From NCBI GenBank assembly GCA_030427145.1, contig JAUHWT010000009.1:124001-188000 (forward strand): 64,000 nucleotides of DNA, given 5' to 3'. The stretch's first letter is position 1. Each line of letters starts with the position of its first letter. A program made the position numbers and the translations under genes. The notes beneath the pieces are model-generated. The model searched no databases. It saw nothing but the letters and a program-made list of their open reading frames with translations, and had not been told where the DNA came from. Below are positions 27,128-36,482 of the stretch, piece after piece. This DNA comes from Alphaproteobacteria bacterium. GTDB lineage: Bacteria; Pseudomonadota; Alphaproteobacteria; Rhodobacterales; Rhodobacteraceae.

Positions 27128-28432
27128 TCACGCGGACTTGGCGTTCTTCTGGAACATTACGGCGTAAAAACCGTCCATTCCGCCCCTTTCCGGCCAAAAA
27201 TCCGGGCGCAGGCGCATTCCGCCATGCCCATCCGACCAGTTCGGCTCAAATCCCGGCACCAGATCCTCCACTGGCACAACCTCCGCATCCGGCGTGTTCT
27301 CAACGAACCGCCGCGCCTGGGTCTCCCCTTCCGCCGGCAGAAGCGAACAGGTGCAGTATACCATCCGCCCACCAGGCGCGAGCCACTCCCACGCCCGCTT
27401 CAGCATCCGCTTCTGAAGATCGCGCAACTTGCCCACATCCGCCGGCTGCCGCACGTAAGGCAGGTCCGGATGCCGGCGCACGGTTCCCGTGGCCGAACAG
27501 GGCGCATCGAGCAGGATCGCGTCAAAAATCCCCGGCGGCTGCCACCGGATCGCATCCGCACTGACTATCCCGGCCTTCAGCCCGGTCCGGTCCAGGTTTT
27601 CCCGCAACCGTTTCAGCCGCGCCTTCGACATGTCGAGCGCCGTAACCTCCCCGCCCGCCGCCGCCAACCGCATCGTCTTGCCGCCCGGCGCCGCACACAG
27701 ATCCAGCACCTTCCGTCCTGTCAGATCCCCGAACATGCGCGCGGGAATGGCCGCCGCGGCGTCCTGGACCCACCACGCGCCCGCGTCGTATCCCGGCAGC
27801 TTCGAAATCTGCCCCGAAGACCGCAACCGCACGCTCCCCGTCGGCAGCACCTCGCCACCGAGTTCCGCGGCAACCGCTTCCGCATCACCCGGCCGCTTCA
27901 GGGTCAGGTCCACCGGCACCTCACCGGCGGTATGCGCGGCCACAATCCCTTCCAGAGCCTCCGCGCCCCAGGCTCCGGAAACCGGTCCGGACAGCCAATC
28001 GGGCAAATCACCCTCGGGCGTCGCATCCCATGCCTCCGCTCCGGCACCCGCAACCTTGCGCGCAACCGCATTTACCAGCCCCGAAAGATGCCGCGCCTTG
28101 CCACTGGCATTCGCGAGACGCACGGCACCGTCCACCGCAGCATGAGCCGGCACCCCGTCAACATTCATCTCAACGCAGGCAATGCGCAGCGCATTCATCG
28201 CGGCCGGCGGCGGCTGTTTCCGCAAAAACCCGGCCAACACCGCATCCGTACGCCCCAAATGCCGCAGAACACCCGACGCGAGGCTCTGCGCCCGTGCCTT
28301 TTCCGACGGCTCCAGACCCTTCAGGGGGCCATTGGAATCGCCAAGCTGATCCGCCAGGCTCTGACGCCGGTCGAGAACACCCGCCAGCAGCCCGGCTGCG
28401 GCACGGCGCGCGGCAAACCCCGGTGCGCTCAA
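27128..28432 (-). CDS. rsmB: 16S rRNA m5C967 methyltransferase RsmB
   Basis: 434 aa. An N-terminal NusB-like RNA-binding domain (residues 1 to about 140) is followed by a Rossmann methyltransferase with the SAM motif [10 protein letters not shown], the catalytic-pair cysteines in DAPCSATGT and [10 protein letters not shown]. It starts at a TTG that overlaps the preceding htpX remnant stop (TTGA), a relic of translational coupling. It modifies C967 of 16S rRNA. Confidence 0.94.
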   Translation of the reverse strand: MSAPGFAARRAAAGLLAGVLDRRQSLADQLGDSNGPLKGLEPSEKARAQSLASGVLRHLGRTDAVLAGFLRKQPPPAAMNALRIACVEMNVDGVPAHAAVDGAVRLANASGKARHLSGLVNAVARKVAGAGAEAWDATPEGDLPDWLSGPVSGAWGAEALEGIVAAHTAGEVPVDLTLKRPGDAEAVAAELGGEVLPTGSVRLRSSGQISKLPGYDAGAWWVQDAAAAIPARMFGDLTGRKVLDLCAAPGGKTMRLAAAGGEVTALDMSKARLKRLRENLDRTGLKAGIVSADAIRWQPPGIFDAILLDAPCSATGTVRRHPDLPYVRQPADVGKLRDLQKRMLKRAWEWLAPGGRMVYCTCSLLPAEGETQARRFVENTPDAEVVPVEDLVPGFEPNWSDGHGGMRLRPDFWPERGGMDGFYAVMFQKNAKSA

Positions 28433-28737
28433 ATCGATTCCCCCGAGCGCGACACGCCTAGAATACTTGTCTGTCGCACCGTCACCCTGGGCGCGGGCAG
28501 CTGTTTGGCAATTTCCATCAGTTCCCTGATCCTGTCCTCAACCGGCGGATGGGTCGCAAGAAGTGAAGCACGGCCACCACCGGTCAGCGGGTTGATAATA
28601 AACAGATGCGCTGTAGACCGATTCCGCCAAAGGTGAAACCGCCCTCGAAAACCTTCACGCTTCGCCCACCCGGCATGGTCCGCGATTTTCCCTCCAGCCC
28701 TTGCGAATGAGCCGCAACGTTCCCTAGTATTACCCAT
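28429..28737 (-). pseudogene. htpX: Truncated htpX: only the C-terminal M48 tail remains
   Basis: A 102-codon frame whose second half ([28 protein letters not shown]) is the conserved C-terminal segment of HtpX, the membrane zinc protease. The HEXXH site, the four membrane helices and about 200 residues of a normal HtpX (about 290-300 aa) are absent. The first five codons (MGNTR) could be the original N-terminus, so an internal deletion is plausible. The 40 residues before the homologous tail match nothing I recognise. The position (divergent from the DUF1674 gene, overlapping rsmB by 4 nt) is where intact htpX lies in relatives. No ribosome site is obvious. Confidence 0.75.
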
Positions 28738-28754
28738 GGCATACAGGAGGTTTC

Positions 28755-28943
28755 ATGTCACGGAACAGCGACGAAAGCCGACCCGAACCCTCAGCCGCCG
28801 CGAAACGCGCCCTTGCCGAGGCGGAGGAACGGCGTGCGAAGGCCAAAGCAGCCGAAATGCCGGTTGAACTCGGCGGCCGCGACGGCCCCGAACCCGTGCG
28901 CTATGGCGACTGGGAACGAAAGGGTATTGCGGTTGATTTCTGA
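28755..28943 (+). CDS. DUF1674 protein (SdhAF4-like succinate dehydrogenase assembly factor)
   Basis: 62 aa. The C-terminal ELGGRDGPEPVRYGDWE, followed by RKGIAVDF, is the family signature shared with mitochondrial SDH assembly factor 4, which binds flavinylated SdhA. The N-terminal half is a charged Ala/Glu/Arg helix. A strong GGAGG ribosome site precedes the ATG. Divergent from the htpX remnant and 21 nt upstream of a glycosyltransferase-like gene. Confidence 0.88.
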   Translation: MSRNSDESRPEPSAAAKRALAEAEERRAKAKAAEMPVELGGRDGPEPVRYGDWERKGIAVDF

Positions 28944-28964
28944 CGGTACCGGGCCGGGATCCCC

Positions 28965-29771
28965 ATGTTAAAACAGATCATCTGCATCAACTGGGGCACA
29001 AAATACGGCCCTGACTACGTGAACCGTCTCTACGGCATGGTGTCGCGTAACATCACACCGCCGTTCACCTTCACCTGTTTCTGCGACAATCCCGACGGAA
29101 TGCGTCCGGAGGTTCGCACCGAACCGCTGCCCGAACTTGATTTCGTCATGCCCACCGGCACCAAGGGCATCTGGCCCAAGGCACGGCTGTGGAGCGAAAA
29201 ACTCGCCGACCTTCAGGGCCCGGTCCTCTTCATGGACCTCGACCTCGTCGTCATCGGCAACATGGACGCTTTCTTCGAGCACGGCTCGCCGGAGGACGTC
29301 ATCCTCGGCCGCAACCCGAACACACCATTTGAAAAACTGGGGCAGACATCACTGTTCCGCTTCCCGGTCGGAAAACTGCTGCCGCTCCAAGAAAAATTCC
29401 TCGCCGATCCGCAGACCGTAGCTGATGAATACCAATTCGAACAACGCTACGTCACCCGCAACGCCCCAGGCGGCGTTTCATTTTGGCCCCGGGGCTGGCT
29501 GCGCCATTTCCGCATGGACTGCGCCCGTTCGTTCCCGATGAACTACGTGCTGCCGCCCAAAAAGCCCGCCGATGCCAAGGTCATCATCTTCCCCGGCGGC
29601 CTGCTCCCGACCCACGCCATCGAGGGCTACTGGGGCCGTCACCACAAACCCGGCAGCCGCATGGACCACATCCGTCGTCTGGCCGACCCCGACCGGCACG
29701 ACAAGCCCCTGCGGCATTTGCGGCACTTCATCCTGCCAAGCAAATGGGTGGAAGAGGCCTGGAGGGCGTAA
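28965..29771 (+). CDS. GT-A fold glycosyltransferase-like protein
   Basis: 268 aa cytoplasmic protein with the nucleotide-sugar-binding DxD triad in VLFMDLDLVVIGN (about residues 85-97), the preceding SEKLADLQGP, and FPGGLLPTHAIEGYWG near the C-terminus. The layout resembles GT8/GT-A enzymes. I recall similar single-copy genes in roseobacters annotated only as glycosyltransferase. Acceptor and donor are unknown, and no polysaccharide cluster surrounds it. Start ATG 28965 follows the DUF1674 gene closely. Confidence 0.78.
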   Translation: MLKQIICINWGTKYGPDYVNRLYGMVSRNITPPFTFTCFCDNPDGMRPEVRTEPLPELDFVMPTGTKGIWPKARLWSEKLADLQGPVLFMDLDLVVIGNMDAFFEHGSPEDVILGRNPNTPFEKLGQTSLFRFPVGKLLPLQEKFLADPQTVADEYQFEQRYVTRNAPGGVSFWPRGWLRHFRMDCARSFPMNYVLPPKKPADAKVIIFPGGLLPTHAIEGYWGRHHKPGSRMDHIRRLADPDRHDKPLRHLRHFILPSKWVEEAWRA

Positions 29772-29796
29772 CCCTCCGGCCTCCCGCTACCTCCGT

Positions 29797-29997
29797 TCAG
29801 GCGTCCTCATCGGACTTGGTCACCCGGGTCGACCCGGCCGGGCGCTCGAAAGCCCGCTTCATTTCGTCCTCGGTGCCGATCTTCCGTGCCAGACTTCCGC
29901 CCTCGCGGCCCTGGCCACTGATAGTGCCATGCTCACCGAGCACGGCGTCGCTGTCACGTTTGGGTTTCTCGGCTGCATGTGGTTTTTTGTCAGTCAT
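29797..29997 (-). CDS. Small charged conserved protein, function unknown
   Basis: 66 aa, starting at ATG 29997 behind a near-perfect AAGGAGG; an ATG five codons earlier overlaps that site and is not used. The sequence is hydrophilic with a conserved-looking centre (GEHGTISGQGREGGSLARKI) and tail (RAFERPAGSTRVTKSDE). I recall similar short proteins in Rhodobacterales without function. No membrane segment or Cys. It lies alone between the glycosyltransferase (convergent) and polA. Confidence 0.75.
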   Translation of the reverse strand: MTDKKPHAAEKPKRDSDAVLGEHGTISGQGREGGSLARKIGTEDEMKRAFERPAGSTRVTKSDEDA

Positions 29998-30121
29998 GAA
30001 GTCCTCCTTCACAACTCAAACGCACAGCGCTGGGGCCGGGTTCCTGCCCGTTTCATACGGGTAAGTTTACCTGGAGAGCAGTCAGCGCAAGCGAACACGC
30101 CTGCGCCAGCAAATGAACAAC

Positions 30122-30137
30122 GCGCGCAAAGGCGCGC
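30122..30137. terminator. GC hairpin downstream of polA
   Basis: Perfect inverted repeat GCGCGC-AAAG-GCGCGC, 24 nt past the polA stop, with AA/TT extension but no proper T-run on either strand. It could attenuate transcription from polA; it is not a canonical intrinsic terminator. Confidence 0.3.
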
Positions 30138-30160
30138 TTATCAGCACCATCGGCTCAGCG

Positions 30161-32986
30161 CTAGTGCGCCTCCGCCCAGTTGGACCCGCGCCCGGCATCA
30201 ACCACCAGCGGCACGTCAAGCTGCACGGCCGGCATCGCAGCCGCTTCCATCACACCGCGCACGGCCTCGATGGTGTCATCCACCGCGCCTTCCTCAACCT
30301 CGAACACCAGTTCGTCATGGACCTGAAGCAGCATCTTCGCGGGCAGCTTCTCAATGACCTCCGGCACCCGGATCATCGCCCGCCGGATAATATCCGCCGC
30401 CGCTCCCTGAATGGGCGCGTTGATCGCGGCGCGGTTGGCAAATGCGGCCTTGGGCCCGCTCGCGGAAATCCCCGGCGTGTGAATGCGCCGCCCAAACAGG
30501 GTCTGAACGTAGCCGTGTTCCTTCGCGAAGGCCTTGGTGACGTCCATATACTCCCTAATTCCAGGGAAGCGCTCAAAGTAGGTATCGATAAACCGCTTCG
30601 CCTCATCCCGCGGAATGCGCAGGTTGTTCGCCAGACCGAAGGCCGAAATGCCGTAAATCACACCAAAGTTGATCGCCTTCGCCTTTCGCCGTGTCCCGGA
30701 ATCCATTTCCTTGAGCGGCACGCCGAACATCTCGGATGCCGTCATCGCGTGAATGTCGATCCCGTCCTGAAACGACTTCTTAAGCGCCGGAATATCGGCC
30801 ACATGCGCCAGAATACGCAGCTCAATCTGGCTGTAGTCGAGGCTGACCAAAACATTGCCCTCATCGGCAATAAACGCCTCACGAATGCGCCGCCCCTCCT
30901 CGGTGCGCACCGGAATGTTCTGCAGGTTGGGATCGGTCGAGGCCAGACGCCCCGTGGCCGCGCCCGAAATCACATAGGACGTGTGAACCCGACCGGTTTC
31001 CGCGTTGATGTGGTTCTGAAGTGAATCCGTATAGGTCGATTTCAGCTTCGACAGCTGCCGCCATTCCAGCACTTTCGCGGGCAGGTCATGCCCCTGCGCC
31101 GCCAGCGTCTCCAGGACATCCGCCCCGGTGGCATAGGCCCCGGTCTTGCCCTTCTTGCCGCCCTCAAGCCCGAGATTTTCGAACAGAACCTCGCCAAGCT
31201 GTTTCGGGCTGCCGACATTGAACTCGCCCCCGGCCAGTTCGTGGATCTCAGCCTCAAGGCCAACCATCTTCTGACCGAAATTGCCCGACATCCGCGACAG
31301 ATGCTGCCGGTCGACCTTGATGCCATGCATCTCCATTTCAGCCAGAACCGGCACCAGCGGCCGTTCCATCGTCTCGTAAACGCGCGTCACCTTTGAGAAC
31401 GGCAGTTTCGGCTTCAGCACTTTCCAAAGCCGATAGGTAATTTCCGCATCCTCGGCCGCATAGGCCGCCGCGTCCTCAATCGGCACCATATCAAAAGTTT
31501 TGGCCGACTTCCCCGACCCCAGCAGCGTCTTGATCGGGATCGCCTCATGGTCGAGATACGTCTTGCTCAGCGCATCCATCCCGTGCCCGTGCGTGCCCGC
31601 GTTCAGCGCAAAGGAAATCAGCATCGTGTCGTCAATCGGCGCCACGTTGATGCCATATCGCTTCATGATCTTGGTATCGTATTTCATGTTCTGCCCGATC
31701 TTGAGAATACTCTCATCCTCAAGAACCGGCTTCATGATCTCCAGCGCCCGTTCCAGCGGGATCTGCCCATCGGCCAGTTTGTCGGCCCCAAACAGGTCAT
31801 CATCCCCACTTCGATGCGCCAGCGGCACATAGGCCGCAATCCCCACATCCGTACACAGGCAGAGACCAACCAGGTCCACAACCATCTCATCGAGCCCGGT
31901 CGTCTCCGTATCGAACGCCACAAGGCCCCGGTCCCGGATGCGCCGCACCCAAAACTCCAGCGCCTCCTCGTCGCGCACAATCTCATAAAGCCCCCGGTCG
32001 ATGGCCGACATCTCCACCACCGCGGGCCCATTGCCCGCAGCCTCGCCAGCAACCGACCCGGACGGGGTCTCCACCGCCTTCGGCTCCGGCACGTCCACGT
32101 CCATCTTCTTCGCAACGCGGTTGGTGAGTGTCCGGAACTCCATCGACACCAGAAAATCTAGCAGCTTTTCCGGTTGCGCCCCGGCGACCTCAAACTCCTC
32201 AAGCGGATGATCAATCGGCGTGTCCTGCTTCAGCCGCACCAGGTCGCGCGAAATCCGGATCTGATCCGCATGATCGATCAGCGTCTGCCGCCGTTTGGGC
32301 TGTTTGATCTCCTCGGCCCGGTCGAGCAGCGTGTCGATATCGCCGTATTCCCGGATCAGCAGAGCCGCCGTCTTCACGCCAATCCCTGGCGCGCCCGGCA
32401 CGTTATCCACCGGATCCCCGGCCAGCGCCTGAATATCCACCACCTTGTCCGGACCGAGACCGAATTTTTCCTCGACCTCCTCCGGCCCGATGCTGCGGCT
32501 TTTGAGCGTGTCGAACATCTCAATGCCGTTGCCCACAAGCTGCATCAGGTCCTTGTCCGCCGACACAATTGTCACGCGCCCGCCCGCATCCCGGGCCATC
32601 GTGGCATAGGTCGCGATCAGGTCGTCCGCCTCATACCCCTCCTTCTCGATACAGGGCAGGTTGAACGCCCGCGTCGCCTCACGGATCAGCGGAAACTGCG
32701 GCACCAGGTCCTCCGGCGCGGGGGGCCGGTGCGCCTTGTATTCGGGATAGATATCGGAGCGGAACGTCTTGCCGGAATGGTCGAAAATCACGGCCACATG
32801 GGTCGGGGCGTCGGCCTCCTTCGAGTCCTCCACCATCTTGAACACCATGTTGCAGAACCCGGCAACGGCCCCAACCGGCAGCCCGTCCGATTTGCGCGTC
32901 AGAGGCGGCAGCGCATGATAGGCGCGAAAAATGAACCCCGATCCGTCGATCAGATGCAGGTGGTGACCCTTGCCGAATTTCGTCAC
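30161..32986 (-). CDS. polA: DNA polymerase I PolA
   Basis: 941 aa starting at a GTG (MTKFGKGHHLHLIDGSG). An N-terminal 5'-3' exonuclease domain (residues 1 to about 300, with VSADKDLMQLV and GDPVDNVPGAPGIG) is followed by a 3'-5' proofreading domain that appears intact (FDTETTGLD, then YDTKIMKRYGI and YAAEDAEITYRLW). The A-family polymerase domain has DYSQIELRILAH (motif A), RRKAKAINFGVIYG (motif B) and LLQVHDELVFEV (motif C). Roles: Okazaki fragment processing and repair synthesis. The zinc-finger gene upstream ends 1 nt before its start. Confidence 0.97.
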   Translation of the reverse strand: MTKFGKGHHLHLIDGSGFIFRAYHALPPLTRKSDGLPVGAVAGFCNMVFKMVEDSKEADAPTHVAVIFDHSGKTFRSDIYPEYKAHRPPAPEDLVPQFPLIREATRAFNLPCIEKEGYEADDLIATYATMARDAGGRVTIVSADKDLMQLVGNGIEMFDTLKSRSIGPEEVEEKFGLGPDKVVDIQALAGDPVDNVPGAPGIGVKTAALLIREYGDIDTLLDRAEEIKQPKRRQTLIDHADQIRISRDLVRLKQDTPIDHPLEEFEVAGAQPEKLLDFLVSMEFRTLTNRVAKKMDVDVPEPKAVETPSGSVAGEAAGNGPAVVEMSAIDRGLYEIVRDEEALEFWVRRIRDRGLVAFDTETTGLDEMVVDLVGLCLCTDVGIAAYVPLAHRSGDDDLFGADKLADGQIPLERALEIMKPVLEDESILKIGQNMKYDTKIMKRYGINVAPIDDTMLISFALNAGTHGHGMDALSKTYLDHEAIPIKTLLGSGKSAKTFDMVPIEDAAAYAAEDAEITYRLWKVLKPKLPFSKVTRVYETMERPLVPVLAEMEMHGIKVDRQHLSRMSGNFGQKMVGLEAEIHELAGGEFNVGSPKQLGEVLFENLGLEGGKKGKTGAYATGADVLETLAAQGHDLPAKVLEWRQLSKLKSTYTDSLQNHINAETGRVHTSYVISGAATGRLASTDPNLQNIPVRTEEGRRIREAFIADEGNVLVSLDYSQIELRILAHVADIPALKKSFQDGIDIHAMTASEMFGVPLKEMDSGTRRKAKAINFGVIYGISAFGLANNLRIPRDEAKRFIDTYFERFPGIREYMDVTKAFAKEHGYVQTLFGRRIHTPGISASGPKAAFANRAAINAPIQGAAADIIRRAMIRVPEVIEKLPAKMLLQVHDELVFEVEEGAVDDTIEAVRGVMEAAAMPAVQLDVPLVVDAGRGSNWAEAH

Positions 32987-32987
32987 G

Positions 32988-33170
32988 TCAGTGGCCCGTG
33001 CCCGCGCCTGGTTTCAGCACGTATTTCCGGTCGCAGTATCCGCACTCCACATACCCCGTTTTGGGATCAATGGTCAGCCAGACACGCGGATGCCCCAGCG
33101 CGCCCGCACCCCCGTCACATGAAATCCGGGTCTGGGTTACTTCAATGGTTTCCGGCTCGTGTGTCGCCAT
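32988..33170 (-). CDS. CHCC zinc-finger domain protein (NDUFS6-like)
   Basis: 60 aa. The zinc ligands are Cys18, His27 (GHPRVWL), Cys43 and Cys46 (ECGYCDRKYVL), the zf-CHCC pattern of the mitochondrial complex I subunit NDUFS6 and its alphaproteobacterial homologues. It may act in complex I assembly, though the only neighbour is polA, one nt downstream of its stop. The nuo operon is not in this window. Confidence 0.88.
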   Translation of the reverse strand: MATHEPETIEVTQTRISCDGGAGALGHPRVWLTIDPKTGYVECGYCDRKYVLKPGAGTGH

Positions 33171-33266
33171 GGATGCGCTCCGTCACGTTGCTGCTGCGGT
33201 TCATCATTCAATAGCCCGCCATAAGGCCGGTGGGCAATGGGCCATCCACGGCCCGGCCCGCAACCG

Positions 33267-33647
33267 TCAGGCGCGCTCAAGCATCCGGCCCAAGACCCGG
33301 CCGCCCAGAATATGCAGGTGGTAATGCGGCACCTCCTGGATACCCGCCTCCCCGGAATTGGCAATCAGCCGGTAACCACCGCCATCCGCCCCCGGCGCCA
33401 CGCCCAGCTCGGAACACAGCATCGCCGCCACGCGGTTGAAATCCACGATCTCAGCATCGCTCGCTTCCGAGGCGAAATGGTCGAAATTTACGTAAGCGCC
33501 CTTGGGGATCACCAGAACATGCACCGGGGCCTGGGCGGAAATGTCATGGAACGCCAGCGTATGCTCGGTCTCATGCACCGTCTTGTTGGGAATCTCCCCC
33601 CTCAGGATTTTGGCAAAAACGTTCTGATCGTCATAGTCGTAGGGCAT
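33267..33647 (-). CDS. HIT family nucleotide hydrolase
   Basis: 126 aa histidine-triad protein. The catalytic HYHLH is at residues 108-112 (EVPHYHLHILGG), with the nucleotide-binding HVLVIPKG at about 43-50. It belongs to the HINT/PKCI branch, typically purine nucleoside phosphoramidases. The ATG 33647 start has GGGAGAAT upstream; the 24-codon in-frame extension is rejected. It follows the PfkB kinase by 108 nt on the same strand. Confidence 0.92.
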   Translation of the reverse strand: MPYDYDDQNVFAKILRGEIPNKTVHETEHTLAFHDISAQAPVHVLVIPKGAYVNFDHFASEASDAEIVDFNRVAAMLCSELGVAPGADGGGYRLIANSGEAGIQEVPHYHLHILGGRVLGRMLERA

Positions 33648-33755
33648 GGTCGCATTCTCCCCGTAAGTCAGGCCATCCCCGGCCCGCGGCCCGGGTCGGG
33701 GTTTGGCCGCATCCTGCACGGACGCACCATGCCCTTCCAGCGAAAAACGCGCCGC

Positions 33756-34757
33756 TCAACCCGCGAGCATCCCCTCTTTCGCCATCAGTTCCCGCAGATC
33801 CGCCTCCGGACGCGCACCGATATGCGAAATGACCTCACCCGCGGCCACGCAACCCATGCGAAGGCAGGTTTTCCAGTCCCGCCCGGTCGTCATGCCATAC
33901 ATCAGCCCCGACACGAACAGATCACCCGCTCCGGTCGCGTCGACCACATTCACCGCCTCAGCCGGCACATGCTCGTGCAGATCGCCCGCCAGGATATGCG
34001 CGCCTTTCCCCCCAACGGTACAGGCCGTCGCCGGCACATCCACCTGGGCCGACCGCATTGCCGCATCCAGATCATCCGTCTGGTAGAGCGACTTCAGCTC
34101 ATGCTCATTGGCCACCAGCAGATCCACATCACTGCGGATCATGCGCAAAAACTCGTCCCGGTGCCGCTCCACGCAGAACGGATCGGACAGGGTAATGCCC
34201 ACCTTCCCCTGTGCGGCTTTGGTCGCCCGGATCGCCTTGGCAAACGCCGCCACGCTGTCCGGCCCGTCAAACCGATAGCCTTCGAGGAAAATCCAGTCGG
34301 CTCCGGCCATCTGGTGCTCGTCAATGTCATCCGGCCCCAGAAATTCGGATACGCCGAGATAGGTGTTCATCGACCGTTCGCTGTCCGGGCTGACCAAAAC
34401 CATGCAGCGCCCGGTCTCATGCTCGTGATCCTTCGGCGCCAGCGGCGTCTCGAACCCTGCCCCCTGCGCGCGCATGTCATGGGCAAAAATCTCGCCCAGT
34501 TGGTCGTCCTTCACTTTGCCCACATAGGCCGTGCGCGTACCCAGAGCCGCCAGCCCCGCAATCGTGTTCGCGGCCGACCCTCCGGAGATTTCCCGCGCCG
34601 GTCCCATTTTTGAGTACAGTTCCACGGCCCGGTCCCGGTCGATCAACTGCATGATCCCCCGCTCCACACCGTTCTCAGTCAGGAAGCTGTCCTCAATCTG
34701 CGTCAGCACGTCCACAATCGCGTTGCCGATACCGACAACCTGCCAGGGTTTGCTCAA
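33756..34757 (-). CDS. PfkB-family kinase, adenosine kinase-like
   Basis: 333 aa ribokinase-fold enzyme. The catalytic signature NVVDATGAGDLFVSGLMYG, with base Asp in DATGAGD, is near residues 262-280; the N-terminal VDVLTQIEDSFLTENGVERG and GGSAANTIAGLAALG (signature 1) are typical of the adenosine/nucleoside kinase branch in alphaproteobacteria. Likely phosphorylates adenosine to AMP for salvage; sugar substrates cannot be excluded. Overlaps nth by 4 nt, so the two are co-expressed. Confidence 0.9.
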   Translation of the reverse strand: MSKPWQVVGIGNAIVDVLTQIEDSFLTENGVERGIMQLIDRDRAVELYSKMGPAREISGGSAANTIAGLAALGTRTAYVGKVKDDQLGEIFAHDMRAQGAGFETPLAPKDHEHETGRCMVLVSPDSERSMNTYLGVSEFLGPDDIDEHQMAGADWIFLEGYRFDGPDSVAAFAKAIRATKAAQGKVGITLSDPFCVERHRDEFLRMIRSDVDLLVANEHELKSLYQTDDLDAAMRSAQVDVPATACTVGGKGAHILAGDLHEHVPAEAVNVVDATGAGDLFVSGLMYGMTTGRDWKTCLRMGCVAAGEVISHIGARPEADLRELMAKEGMLAG

Positions 34758-35398
34758 ATCGTTTTCTCCTCGAAGTCACAGATGTCACGGATGATGCAGG
34801 CCGGACAGGTGGGTTTGCGTGCCTTGCAGACATACCGCCCATGCAAAATCAGCCAGTGATGCGCGTGCAGCTGATACGGCGCCGGGATATTGTCCTCAAT
34901 CGCCCGCTCCACGGCCACCACGTCCTTGCCCTTGGCAATCCCGGTGCGGTTTCCAACCCTGAAAATATGCGTGTCCACCGCCTGCGCCGGCATCTGCCAC
35001 CACATGTTCAGAACAACATTGGCAGTCTTGCGCCCAACACCCGGCAGACCTTCCAAAGCGGCCCGCGACGAGGGCACCTCACCGCCGTACTTGTCCACAA
35101 GAATGCGCGCCATTTTCATGACGTTCTTCGCCTTGTTTCGGTAGAGGCCGATGGTTTTGATGTGACCGATCAGCCCGTCCTCGCCCAGATCCAGCATCTT
35201 CTGCGGCGTGTCGACGATCTTGAACAACTCCTCGGTCGCCCGGTTCACGCCCTTGTCCGTCGCCTGCGCCGACAGCGCCACCGCCACCAGCAGGGTATAG
35301 GCGTTCACGTGATTCAGCTCACCCTTTGGCTCCGGCTCCGAGGCATGGAAGCGGTGAAATATCTCGTTGAGCGTATTGTAATCCAGTTGATCCGGCAT
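34754..35398 (-). CDS. nth: Endonuclease III
   Basis: 214 aa bifunctional DNA glycosylase/AP lyase that removes oxidised pyrimidines. The helix-hairpin-helix is LPGVGRKTANVVL with catalytic Lys124, and the catalytic Asp142 is in VDTHIFRVGN. The C-terminal Fe-S ligands are CKARKPTCPACIIRDIC. The frame stays open for a further 1.2 kb upstream, antisense to the Ada-like gene, but ATG 35398 gives family length and homology starts there. Divergent from the Ada-like gene, with 114 nt between starts. Confidence 0.96.
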   Translation of the reverse strand: MPDQLDYNTLNEIFHRFHASEPEPKGELNHVNAYTLLVAVALSAQATDKGVNRATEELFKIVDTPQKMLDLGEDGLIGHIKTIGLYRNKAKNVMKMARILVDKYGGEVPSSRAALEGLPGVGRKTANVVLNMWWQMPAQAVDTHIFRVGNRTGIAKGKDVVAVERAIEDNIPAPYQLHAHHWLILHGRYVCKARKPTCPACIIRDICDFEEKTI

Positions 35399-35512
35399 CC
35401 CGCCAATTGGCACGGTCGCAGGAGAAACCGCAAGCCGATTGCGCAGGAATCGGGTGGCACGTCCCTCCCCAAACACTAATCTGCCAACAACACCCGAAAC
35501 CGGACCAAAACG

Positions 35513-36352
35513 ATGAACACCGAAAACATGTACCACTACGGCGTCATTGAACGCGCCATCCAGGAAATCTCCGACCGCAGCGCCGAGAAACTGTCGCTCG
35601 AGGAGGTTGCCTCCGGCGTTGGCCTCAGCCCCTCGCATTTCCAGCGCGTGTTCTCCCAATGGGCCGGGGTCAGTCCCAAGCGCTACCAGCAGTACCTGAC
35701 CCTCGACCACGCGAAATCCCTGCTGGCCGAACGCCACAGCCTGTTGGAGACCGCCCACACCACCGGCCTCTCCGGATCCAGCCGCCTGCACGACCTTTTC
35801 CTGCGCTGGGAAGCCATGAGCCCCGGCGAATACGCCCGCGGTGGCGCGGGGCTCACCATAAACTGGGGCTGGTTCGACACACCCTTTGGCGACACGCTCG
35901 CCATGGGCACCGAACGCGGCCTCTGCGGTCTCGCCTTCGCCGCGGAACAGGGCCGCGAAACCACCATGGCAGACATGACCTCCCGCTGGCCGGCCGCAAC
36001 ATTCCGGGAAAACCCCGATGCCGTGCGCCGCTGGGTCGAGGCCGCCATCACCATGACCGGCGACACAAAACTGCACCTCATCGGCGGGCCTTTTCAGATC
36101 AAGGTCTGGGAGGCGCTGCTTCAAATCCCCAGTGGCCACGTCACCACCTATTCCGACATCGCCCAGGCCATCGGCAACCCCAAAGCCGTCCGCGCCGTGG
36201 GCACCGCCGTGGGCCGCAACCCGGTATCCTGGCTCATCCCCTGCCACCGCGCCCTGCGCAAATCCGGCGGACTTGGCGGCTACCACTGGGGTCTTGGCGT
36301 CAAACGCGCCCTTCTCGCGTGGGAATCTGCCCGGCTGGAGGGCGCCGCCTGA
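35513..36352 (+). CDS. AraC-HTH/O6-alkylguanine-DNA methyltransferase fusion (Ada-like, no metal-sensor domain)
   Basis: 279 aa. An N-terminal AraC-type helix-turn-helix region (residues 10-105: LSLEEVASGVGLSPSHFQRVF) is fused to a C-terminal methyltransferase with acceptor Cys244 in LIPCHRAL and the preceding IPSGHVTTYSDIAQAIGNPKAVRAVG. E. coli Ada begins with a zinc-binding phosphotriester-sensing domain, which is absent here, so the trigger for any regulatory activity is unclear. It repairs O6-methylguanine by irreversible self-methylation. Divergent from nth, pairing two base-repair functions. Confidence 0.93.
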   Translation: MNTENMYHYGVIERAIQEISDRSAEKLSLEEVASGVGLSPSHFQRVFSQWAGVSPKRYQQYLTLDHAKSLLAERHSLLETAHTTGLSGSSRLHDLFLRWEAMSPGEYARGGAGLTINWGWFDTPFGDTLAMGTERGLCGLAFAAEQGRETTMADMTSRWPAATFRENPDAVRRWVEAAITMTGDTKLHLIGGPFQIKVWEALLQIPSGHVTTYSDIAQAIGNPKAVRAVGTAVGRNPVSWLIPCHRALRKSGGLGGYHWGLGVKRALLAWESARLEGAA

Positions 36353-36482
36353 GCCCGCGCTGCGCAGACACCCGCCGATATACGGCCTTTTGATCAAACG
36401 CCGCCGACATGCCGCTTTTTCGACGAAACGCAAGATGCTATAGACTGCGCCATAATACAGAACGAGGAGGCGGAGCAGCCAA

